Shown here piece after piece: positions 8,065-14,702 of a DNA stretch of 64,000 nt. The stretch covers positions 20,174-84,173 of the forward strand of contig CAKSWU010000007.1 of NCBI GenBank assembly GCA_934513205.1, given 5' to 3'. Position 1 is the first letter of the stretch, and the number at the start of each line of letters is the position of its first letter. The position numbers were made by a program, and so were the translations under genes. The notes beneath the pieces are model-generated. The model worked only from the letters and a program-made list of their open reading frames with translations, was not told where the DNA came from and ran no database searches. This DNA comes from an uncultured Faecalibacterium sp. (GTDB lineage: Bacteria > Bacillota > Clostridia > Oscillospirales > Ruminococcaceae).

Positions 8065-9102
8065 ATGAGTCAACCCGCATCTGCCCAGCCCTCCCGCAAA
8101 AAGACCGTTCTGTCCCTGCTGGTGCTTGCGGCCCTTACCGGCATTCTGGTGCTGCTGTTCAAGGATCACTGGGCCGAGATCACCACGGCGCTGGCCCAGT
8201 TGTCGTTGTGGCAGGTACTGGCGGTGCTGGCGATCGGCCTCAGCTATCCCCTGCTGGAGGGGTGCGTGGCGTGGGTCATCGTGCGCAGCCGTCTGCCGCA
8301 GTTCAAGCTGTGGCAGGGGCTGGATGTGGGTTGGTGCGGCACCTTTGGCAACGTGGTCACGCTGGGTGCCGGTGCTGTGCCGATGCAGCTGTACTACCTG
8401 CACAAGGCCGGGCTTCCGCTTGGCCCCGGCGCAGGGCTGATGACGCTGGAATACGTCTTTCACAAGTCCACCGTCCTGCTCTATGCCACGGTAATGCTGT
8501 TGCTGCAGCACCGCTGGCTTGCCGCCAACACCAGCGGTGTGATGAATTATCTGCCCATGGCATACGCTGTGGTAGCGGTAATTATTGTGGTGCTGGTGCT
8601 GCTGTGCGTATCGCCGCTGGTGCAGAACCTCGCCCGCTGGCTGCTGGGCTTTTTGCCCAAGACCGAAAAATGGCAGCAGCGCCGCGCCGACTGGCTGGAA
8701 CAGCTGGAGGTGCTGAGCACCGAGAGCCGCCGCCTGCTGGCGGATAAGCCCCGCTGCCTGAAAATTCTTGCTCTGCAGGCGCTCAAGCTGTTCGGGCTGT
8801 TCTGCCTGCCCTACCTGTGCATCCGGTTCATGGGGCTTTCCCCGCTGGGCTTCTGGCAGGTGCAGCTGCTCACCAGCCTGATGCTCTTCGTTTCCAACGC
8901 GCTGCCCAATGTAGCCGGAATGGGCTCCATTGAGACCGCCTTTCTGCTGGTGTTCGGCAGCTTTCTGGAGCGGGGCGAGGTGATGAGCGTACTGATGCTC
9001 TACCGCATCGCCAGCTATTATGCGGTATTTGCCGCCAGTGCCGTGGGCTTTTTCATCGCCCAGCGGCATCTGACTCAAATGGAGCCGCCAAAGGAGGGGT
9101 GA
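8065..9102 (+). CDS. Flippase-like integral membrane protein (YbhN / LPG-synthase TM family)
   Basis: 345 residues with about eight membrane helices. It resembles the transmembrane (flippase-like) domain of lysylphosphatidylglycerol synthases, without the cytoplasmic transferase domain. Family marks are the helix AGAVPMQLYYLHKAGLPLG, the following EYVFHKSTVLLYATVM, and NALPNVAGMGSIETAFLL near the C-terminus. Stand-alone members are thought to translocate lipids or lipid-linked sugars, which suits the glycan genes upstream. ATG 8065 is chosen because AAAGGAG lies 11 bases upstream and the protein then starts just before its first helix. The stop is 4 bases from the next gene's ATG. Confidence 0.85.
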   Translation: MSQPASAQPSRKKTVLSLLVLAALTGILVLLFKDHWAEITTALAQLSLWQVLAVLAIGLSYPLLEGCVAWVIVRSRLPQFKLWQGLDVGWCGTFGNVVTLGAGAVPMQLYYLHKAGLPLGPGAGLMTLEYVFHKSTVLLYATVMLLLQHRWLAANTSGVMNYLPMAYAVVAVIIVVLVLLCVSPLVQNLARWLLGFLPKTEKWQQRRADWLEQLEVLSTESRRLLADKPRCLKILALQALKLFGLFCLPYLCIRFMGLSPLGFWQVQLLTSLMLFVSNALPNVAGMGSIETAFLLVFGSFLERGEVMSVLMLYRIASYYAVFAASAVGFFIAQRHLTQMEPPKEG

Positions 9103-9106
9103 GCAG

Positions 9107-9565
9107 ATGAAAAGCTTCCACATTCCCCGCACCGCTTTATTTTTTATCCTGTTTGCACTGGCAGCTTTTGTGGTGCTATACCATCCCATCGACCTGAAAG
9201 CGCTGGTGCGTGCCAGCTCGCAGGGCAGTGTGCGCACCGAGACCATCCGAAATTTCGCCAGTCGGGACGAGATGAACTACCGTATCCTCTCCATGGACAG
9301 TGACGAGTTCCAACAAACGGCAGAATTGCTTTCCACCGTTTCCTGCCGCAAAAAACTGAACCAGCGCTATTCCGCCTACACCCATGATACCTTCCCGGTG
9401 CAGTCGGTCACCGTCAGCTTTTATGACGATGCCGAAGATCAGAAGTTTCTGTTGACGGTGTACTCTGACGGCGTGTGCATCCTGAACAGCGCCTTTGTCA
9501 GCGTAAAATACCCCGGCGGCGGCGCAGCGCAGTTGTATAAGCAGCTGGCGGAGCTGGGGAAGTAA
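9107..9565 (+). CDS. Small membrane-anchored hypothetical protein
   Basis: 152 residues: short basic N-terminus, one hydrophobic segment (TALFFILFALAAFVVL, residues about 9-24), and an extracellular domain of mixed polarity. There is no lipobox and no clear cleavage site, so it is probably an uncleaved signal anchor. GGAGGGG precedes the ATG, inside the end of the flippase-like gene, so the two are cotranscribed. No family recognised; any role beside the flippase is positional inference. Confidence 0.75.
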   Translation: MKSFHIPRTALFFILFALAAFVVLYHPIDLKALVRASSQGSVRTETIRNFASRDEMNYRILSMDSDEFQQTAELLSTVSCRKKLNQRYSAYTHDTFPVQSVTVSFYDDAEDQKFLLTVYSDGVCILNSAFVSVKYPGGGAAQLYKQLAELGK

Positions 9566-9578
9566 TTTTATAAGATAA

Positions 9579-9611
9579 GACCCCGGAGCGATATCTCATC
9601 GCTCCGGGGTC
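9579..9611. terminator. Bidirectional terminator between converging genes
   Basis: A 14-bp perfect inverted repeat, gaccccggagcgat (9579-9592) and atcgctccggggtc (9598-9611), followed by attttt on the plus side. It serves both the plus gene ending at 9565 and the minus regulator, whose stop codon (9610-9612) lies in its right arm. Confidence 0.85.
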
Positions 9612-9903
9612 ATTTTTCACATTCTGCTTGTAATTTGAGGAAAATCTGCTGTTTTTCTTTTTCGGTTCTATTTTTCCAGAACCGGTACATCTGTACATCT
9701 GTCCAGTCCGCACGTCCCACAATATAATCCACGCTCACATCGTAGTACTCCGCAAGTGTGACCAGGTGCCGGGTCGGAATCTCCTGCACACCCAATTCGT
9801 ACTTTGCATATTGCTGCTGCGTAGTGTTCAACAGTACACCTACCGCTTTTTGGGTCAAGTCCGCATCCTCCCGCAGATCGCGCAGCCGCTTGTAGCTTTC
9901 CAT
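9610..9903 (-). CDS. XRE-family transcriptional regulator
   Basis: 97 residues. An N-terminal helix-turn-helix of the Cro/C1 type: RLRDLREDADLTQKAVGVLL, then TTQQQYAKYELGVQEIP as recognition helix and turn, and LVTLAEYYDVSVDYIVGR closing the domain. The C-terminal 25 residues are polar helix. ATG 9903 has GGGAGA upstream; extension to 9987 would put the promoter region inside the gene. It is divergent from a zinc-ribbon membrane protein whose promoter is straddled by a GATAAGG inverted repeat, the probable binding site. A second, similar regulator with the same arrangement is at 28652. Confidence 0.9.
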   Translation of the reverse strand: MESYKRLRDLREDADLTQKAVGVLLNTTQQQYAKYELGVQEIPTRHLVTLAEYYDVSVDYIVGRADWTDVQMYRFWKNRTEKEKQQIFLKLQAECEK

Positions 9904-9941
9904 TCTCCCATCTCCCTTTAGGGGAACTATACCTGACATCC

Positions 9942-9981
9942 GATAAGGTGTATTGACTTTACGCCTTATCAGGTGTATTAT
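9942..9981 (+). promoter_or_regulatory. Promoter and putative XRE operator
   Basis: Promoter TTGACT (9953-9958), 17 bases, TATTAT (9976-9981). The inverted repeat gataaggtgt (9942-9951) / acgccttatc (9961-9970) straddles the -35 box, which fits repression by the divergent XRE protein. Confidence 0.7.
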
Positions 9982-10069
9982 TGTCAAAAGACCTCTTTTT
10001 GTTTCGCCTTATTTTCCAAAATAAAAAGTGGTCCTTCGCTTATCAATCCTTGAAGGGAGAAATCAGAAA

Positions 10070-10732
10070 ATGCAAAAAAACAAGATGACTGTGTGCAAAC
10101 ATTGCGGTCAGGAAATTGCAGCCAGTGCAAAAGTGTGCCCTCATTGCGGTGGAAAGAACAAGCCTCCCATCTATAAACGCTGGTGGTTTATTGTCTTGAT
10201 CGTGCTGATCGTACTATGCGCTATTGGCGGTTCCGGCAGTGATTCTGACAGCAGCAGTTCCAAGGCCGCCTCGAGTGCTTCAAGTACCGCAAGCATTTCC
10301 AGCAGCACCGCCGCCAGCGATGTTTCTGAATCTGCAGCGTCCTCCATTGCTGCAGAGCCAGAACTGACCGAAGATGAATATAAAGCACTTTGCGAAGCAA
10401 TTCCGTATAAGGACCTGTGCAGATATCCCGATGAATATATTGGTACCAAAATTGCCATCAAGGTAAAAGTGCAGCAGATCATGGATTCCAATTGGCTTAG
10501 CAGCGATAAAGCATGGCGCGTGCAGACCGATAACGATGGCTACGGGCTCTATCTTGATGATGAATATTACGCCATCGACAAGCGCGCTGAAGGGTCTGTA
10601 AAAGTTCTGACGGATGATATTGTTGTGATTTATGGTGAATTCACCGGAACCGTCAATATTACAAGAGCTCTTACAAATACTACAGACGAAATTCCCAGCA
10701 TTGATGTAAAGTATGTCGACCTTGTAGATTAA
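10070..10732 (+). CDS. Zinc-ribbon membrane protein with OB-like extracellular domain
   Basis: 220 residues. A cytoplasmic zinc ribbon (CKHCGQEIAASAKVCPHCG, residues 9-27) is followed by one membrane helix (WWFIVLIVLIVLCAIGG), a Ser/Ala/Asp-rich linker of about 45 residues, and a C-terminal domain with beta pattern (IAIKVKVQQIMD, YGLYLDDEYYAI, DIVVIYGEFTG) resembling the tRNA_anti-like OB fold of small bacterial surface proteins. Ligand unknown. AGGGAGA precedes the ATG. Expression is likely controlled by the divergent XRE regulator. Base composition is lower in GC than in neighbouring metabolic genes. Confidence 0.75.
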   Translation: MQKNKMTVCKHCGQEIAASAKVCPHCGGKNKPPIYKRWWFIVLIVLIVLCAIGGSGSDSDSSSSKAASSASSTASISSSTAASDVSESAASSIAAEPELTEDEYKALCEAIPYKDLCRYPDEYIGTKIAIKVKVQQIMDSNWLSSDKAWRVQTDNDGYGLYLDDEYYAIDKRAEGSVKVLTDDIVVIYGEFTGTVNITRALTNTTDEIPSIDVKYVDLVD

Positions 10733-10766
10733 TCTACCTCTCATTTTTACAACAGAATACAAAAAC

Positions 10767-10806
10767 CGGGGCGTGCAGCTGGTCAGGCTGCACGCCCCGA
10801 TTTTGT
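10767..10806 (+). terminator. Intrinsic terminator
   Basis: cggggcgtgcag (10767-10778) pairs with ctgcacgccccg (10788-10799), followed by atttt. Confidence 0.85.
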
Positions 10807-10963
10807 GTTCTGTGCGCCGACAGCGGTACCAAACGCCGCCGGACCGCGCGGGGATACAGAGCAGACAAAACTGCATCCCGCTTTTTAAAAAAGAGAATGG
10901 AATGGAGGAATGGGGTCTTTCGCGGCTGCGTTTGCAGCAGCAGCCGTTGTTCTGGTGCGAGAT

Positions 10964-10981
10964 GGTTAGATTCGTCTAACC
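10964..10981. promoter_or_regulatory. Palindrome GTTAG-N6-CTAAC, upstream copy
   Basis: ggttagattcgtctaacc is an 18-base palindrome with core GTTAG-attcgt-CTAAC (10965-10980). The same core with a different spacer occurs at 11302-11317, and a degenerate copy (GTTAG-tcttgt-CAACC) at 11010. Probably a dimeric regulator's site in front of pflB. Confidence 0.55.
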
Positions 10982-11138
10982 GCCTCGCGAGAACAGGATA
11001 CCACAGTCAGTTAGTCTTGTCAACCCTTAATTTGCAAATTTTTTCGCAAACAGTGTGCGCCGCCGGGGTTTCTGCCGTTTTTCTACATTCTGCCCAAAGA
11101 ATAGCCTTTCCGCTGGAAGAAAACCCACTTGTTTTCTA

Positions 11139-11167
11139 TTGCTTTTTAAAACGGTTCTTGCTATTAT
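11139..11167 (+). promoter_or_regulatory. Probable pflB promoter
   Basis: TTGCTT (11139-11144), 17-base spacer, TATTAT (11162-11167). The leader to the pflB ATG is about 170 bases and contains hairpins at 11224-11241 (gctgccg/cggcagc) and 11262-11288 (aaaaccgc/gcggtttt). The second could be an attenuator. Confidence 0.55.
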
Positions 11168-11301
11168 AGTAACGCAAGATTTTGTGGGCAGGTTTTTATT
11201 TTTGTCTACACCTTGTAGTAAGGGCTGCCGCAGACGGCAGCGCAAGACCGTTTCGCCCCCAGAAAACCGCCCAGACAGAGCGGTTTTTCAAAGGCTCATT
11301 A

Positions 11302-11317
11302 GTTAGAAAACGCTAAC
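11302..11317. promoter_or_regulatory. Palindrome GTTAG-N6-CTAAC, leader copy
   Basis: GTTAG-aaaacg-CTAAC lies in the leader 25 bases before the pflB ATG, after the predicted promoter, where a bound protein would block transcription. Identical half-sites and spacing to 10965-10980. Confidence 0.55.
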
Positions 11318-11342
11318 CGCGTAATGGAGCAAGGAGGTTCCA

Positions 11343-13595
11343 ATGATCCAGTTTGAACAGTGGGAAGGCTTTGAAGGCCGCATCTGGAAGGAAGAGGTCA
11401 ATGTGCGTGACTTCATCCAGAAAAACTACACCCCCTATAACGGCGACGAAAGCTTTCTGGCAGGCCCCACCGAGGCTACCGATAAGCTTTGGGGTGCTCT
11501 GCAGCAGCTGCAGAAGGCCGAGCGCGCCAAGGGCGGCGTGCTGGATATGGAGACCGAGGTGGTCAGCAGCCTGACCTCCTACGGCCCCGGCTATATTGAC
11601 GAAAACCTGAAGGATCTGGAGCAGATCGTAGGTTTGCAGACCGACAAGCCCCTCAAGCGCGCCTTTATGCCCTACGGCGGCATCAAGATGGCAGAGCAGG
11701 CCTGCACCACCTACGGCTACCAGCCCTCTGCCGAGCTGCACAAGATCTTTACCGACTACACCCGCACCCACAATCAGGCTGTGTTCGATGCCTACACCCC
11801 CGAGATGAAGAAGGCACGCCACACCCACATCATCACCGGTCTGCCGGACACCTACGGCCGCGGCCGCATCGTGGGCGACTACCGCCGCGTTGCCCTGTAC
11901 GGCATCGACGCCCTGATCCAGTTCAAGCAGGAGGATCTTGCTAACTGCGGCGACGGCACCATGACCGATGACGTCATCCGTCTGCGGGAGGAGATCGCCC
12001 GCCAGATCAGCGCCCTGAAGGGCATGAAGAAGATGGCCGAGGCCTACGGCTACGACATCTCCCAGCCCGCCAAGGACGCCAAGGAGGCCTGCCAGTGGCT
12101 GTACTTCGGCTATCTGGCCGCCATCAAGACCCAGAACGGCGCCGCCATGAGCGTGGGCCGCATCTCCACCTTCCTGGATATCTACATCCAGCGTGATCTG
12201 GACAACGGCACCCTGACCGAGACCCAGGCTCAGGAGCTGATCGACCACATGGTTATGAAGTTCCGCATGGTCAAGTTTGCCCGCATCCCCAGCTACAACC
12301 AGCTGTTCTCCGGCGACCCCGTGTGGGCAACGCTGGAGGTGGGCGGCATCGGCATGGACGGCCGCAGCATGGTCACCAAGAACTGCTACCGCTTCCTGCA
12401 CACGCTGGAGAACATGGGCCCCGCACCGGAGCCGAACCTGACCGTGCTGTACTCCTCTGCCCTGCCGGAGGCCTTTAAAAAGTACGCCGCCAAGGTGTCC
12501 GTCAACACCAGCAGTGTCCAGTACGAGAACGACGATGTGATGAAGCCCGTCTGGGGCGACGATTACTCCATCTGCTGCTGCGTGTCTGCCACCCAGACCG
12601 GCAAGGAGATGCAGTTCTTCGGCGCACGCGCCAACCTTGCCAAGTGCCTGCTGTACGCCATCAACGGCGGCGTGGACGAGAAGAGCCACGAGCAGTGCGG
12701 CCCCAACTACGCCCCCATCACCAGCGAGTACCTGACCTATGACGAGGTGCTGCCCAAGTATGTGCAGATGCTGGACTGGCTGGCAGGGCTGTACGTCAAC
12801 GTGCTGAACCTCATCCAGTATATGCACGACAAGTATTACTACGAGGAAGCCGAGATGGCACTCATCGACACCGATGTGCGCCGCACCTTTGCCACCGGCA
12901 TTGCAGGCTTCTCCCACGTCATCGACTCCCTGAGCGCCATCAAGTACGCCAAGGTGAAGGTGGTGCGCGACGAAAGCGGCCTTGCCACCGGCTTTGAGAC
13001 CGAGGGCGACTTCCCCAAGTACGGCAACGACGACGACCGCGCCGACGAGATCGGCGTGTGGCTGCTGCGCACCTTCCTTGAGATGATCAAGAAGCGCCAC
13101 ACCTACCGCAACTCCGAGGCTACCACCTCCATCCTGACCATCACCTCCAACGTGGTGTACGGCAAGTACACCGGCGCTCTGCCGGACGGCCGTGCCGCAT
13201 TCACCCCGTTTGCACCCGGTGCTACCCCCAGCTACGGTGCAGAGCAGAACGGTCTGCTGGCCTCGCTGAACTCTGTGGCAAAGCTGCCCTACCACTGGGC
13301 ACTGGACGGCATCTCCAACACCCAGACCATCAACCCCGAGGCACTGGGTCACAGCGAGGGCGAGCGCGTGGAGAATCTGGTGCAGGTGCTGGACGGCTAT
13401 TTCGATCAGGGCGCACACCACCTGAACGTGAATGTCTTTGGCAAGGAGAAGCTGCTGGACGCCATGGAGCACCCCGAGAAGGAAGAGTACGCCAACTTCA
13501 CCATCCGCGTTTCCGGCTACGCCGTCAAGTTCATCGACCTGACCCGTGAGCAGCAGCTGGACGTGCTGGCCCGCACCTGCCATGGCGTCCTGTAA
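11343..13595 (+). CDS. pflB: Pyruvate formate-lyase (formate C-acetyltransferase)
   Basis: 750 residues, the usual length. It converts pyruvate and CoA to acetyl-CoA and formate by glycyl-radical chemistry in the cytoplasm of anaerobes. The active-site cysteine pair is in ICCCVSATQTG (about residues 409-419), and the radical glycine is in RVSGYA near residue 724 of the C-terminal loop. Both domains are complete. AAGGAGG sits just before the ATG. The gene overlaps pflA, whose product installs the radical. The long leader with two GTTAG-N6-CTAAC palindromes suggests tight control, perhaps by redox or carbon state. Conserved length and both catalytic motifs make a pyruvate-type PFL much more likely than a glycerol-dehydratase-like paralogue. 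Confidence 0.97.
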   Translation: MIQFEQWEGFEGRIWKEEVNVRDFIQKNYTPYNGDESFLAGPTEATDKLWGALQQLQKAERAKGGVLDMETEVVSSLTSYGPGYIDENLKDLEQIVGLQTDKPLKRAFMPYGGIKMAEQACTTYGYQPSAELHKIFTDYTRTHNQAVFDAYTPEMKKARHTHIITGLPDTYGRGRIVGDYRRVALYGIDALIQFKQEDLANCGDGTMTDDVIRLREEIARQISALKGMKKMAEAYGYDISQPAKDAKEACQWLYFGYLAAIKTQNGAAMSVGRISTFLDIYIQRDLDNGTLTETQAQELIDHMVMKFRMVKFARIPSYNQLFSGDPVWATLEVGGIGMDGRSMVTKNCYRFLHTLENMGPAPEPNLTVLYSSALPEAFKKYAAKVSVNTSSVQYENDDVMKPVWGDDYSICCCVSATQTGKEMQFFGARANLAKCLLYAINGGVDEKSHEQCGPNYAPITSEYLTYDEVLPKYVQMLDWLAGLYVNVLNLIQYMHDKYYYEEAEMALIDTDVRRTFATGIAGFSHVIDSLSAIKYAKVKVVRDESGLATGFETEGDFPKYGNDDDRADEIGVWLLRTFLEMIKKRHTYRNSEATTSILTITSNVVYGKYTGALPDGRAAFTPFAPGATPSYGAEQNGLLASLNSVAKLPYHWALDGISNTQTINPEALGHSEGERVENLVQVLDGYFDQGAHHLNVNVFGKEKLLDAMEHPEKEEYANFTIRVSGYAVKFIDLTREQQLDVLARTCHGVL

Positions 13596-14334
13596 GGCTC
13601 TTGGGTACGTCCACTCGCTGGAATCCTTCGGCTCGGTGGACGGCCCCGGCGTGCGCTTTGTGGTGTTTTTGCAGGGGTGTGCCCTGCGGTGCAAGTACTG
13701 CCACAACCCCGAAACATGGGCAGCGGGCGGCGAGGAGTGGACGGCAGAAGCGCTGTTCCAGCGGGTATACCGCTACCGCAACTACTGGGGCAAAAAGGGC
13801 GGCATCACGGTCAGCGGCGGCGAGCCGCTGCGGCAGCTGGACTTTCTGACCGAGTTCTTCACGCTGGCGCGCGCCAAGGGCGTGCACACGGCGCTGGACA
13901 CCGCCGGGCAGCCTTTCCGCCCGGACGACCCGGCCTATCTGGCGGCGTTCGACCGTCTGATGGCTAACACCAGTCTGGTGATCTTAGACCTCAAGGAGAT
14001 CGACCCGGAGCGCCACCGGCAGCTCACCGGCAAGGACAACGCCAACATCCTTGCCATGGCACGGCACATCTCCGACCTCGGCATCCCGCTGTGGATCCGG
14101 CACGTCCTTGTGCCCGGTCTGACCGATGACGAGGAGGGGCTGCGCAAAACAGCAGACTTCATCCGCAGCCTGAAAACCGTGCAGCGGGTGGAGGTGCTGC
14201 CCTACCACACCTTGGGGCTGTTCAAATGGCAGAAGCTGGGCATCCCCTATCCCCTGCCGGACGCGGTACCGCCCACGGCAGAGCAGGTAAAGCGGGCAGA
14301 GGAGCTTCTGGAAGTGATCCGGTATCCCGGCTGA
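13582..14334 (+). CDS. pflA: Pyruvate formate-lyase activating enzyme
   Basis: 250 residues, radical SAM family. The 4Fe-4S motif CxxxCxxC is CALRCKYC near residue 31, preceded by GSVDGPGVRFVVFLQG, typical of PFL activases. ITVSGGEPL is the SAM-binding GGE motif. It cleaves S-adenosylmethionine to place the glycyl radical on PflB. ATG 13582 lies inside the last codons of pflB (14-base overlap), so translation is coupled; no separate Shine-Dalgarno is obvious. A terminator follows at 14358. Confidence 0.95.
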   Translation: MASCKALGYVHSLESFGSVDGPGVRFVVFLQGCALRCKYCHNPETWAAGGEEWTAEALFQRVYRYRNYWGKKGGITVSGGEPLRQLDFLTEFFTLARAKGVHTALDTAGQPFRPDDPAYLAAFDRLMANTSLVILDLKEIDPERHRQLTGKDNANILAMARHISDLGIPLWIRHVLVPGLTDDEEGLRKTADFIRSLKTVQRVEVLPYHTLGLFKWQKLGIPYPLPDAVPPTAEQVKRAEELLEVIRYPG

Positions 14335-14357
14335 AGCGGAAAAATAGTTTGATCTTG

Positions 14358-14400
14358 GACCCCCGGAGCGTCTGCGGACGCTCCGGGGGTCTGTTTTTGT
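14358..14400 (+). terminator. pfl operon terminator with UGCG loop
   Basis: gacccccggagcg pairs with cgctccgggggtc around TCTGCGGA (apex C-UGCG-G), then a T run. The preceding agcggaaaaatagtttgatc resembles a degenerate form of the linker in the repeats at 18953, 39848 and 54967. The remaining 14401-14556 holds no gene I can support. Confidence 0.9.
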
Positions 14401-14556
14401 CGGCAGAGACGTGGAGACAAACAGCATCTGCAGCGGCCTTCTTTTCCCCGCCCGTAACTCTTCCGAAACCTTTTGAAACTGCCGCAAACCCGCTCTTTTT
14501 TCTTGCGCAGTTTTCACAAACTTCCCTTCTTCTTTCGGTTTTTTCGCCGCCCGGTC

Positions 14557-14584
14557 TTGACGCGGCATGCTCCCGTGTTATAAT
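14557..14584 (+). promoter_or_regulatory. Promoter of the LPKTG surface protein
   Basis: TTGACG (14557-14562), 16-base spacer, TATAAT (14579-14584). The roughly 110-base leader contains a hairpin (cccgggaatggt at 14645-14656, accatttccggg at 14660-14671; one mismatch) ending about 17 bases before the Shine-Dalgarno. Confidence 0.75.
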
Positions 14585-14702
14585 GGTGTTGTTCCATTGC
14601 GTTTGTATATTTTTAGCGTCTCATTGTTGAAAACGTGTCAAATTCCCGGGAATGGTGGAACCATTTCCGGGACCATTCATTTTTCGAAGGGGGATTTCAG
14701 AC

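Noticed and set aside
9942..9981. A Rex or FNR site
   Set aside because: The half-site GATAAGG fits neither consensus and the divergent XRE gene is a simpler owner.
11313..13706. A 797-codon open frame antisense to pflB
   Set aside because: Same reason: pflB has all motifs and the antisense product has none.
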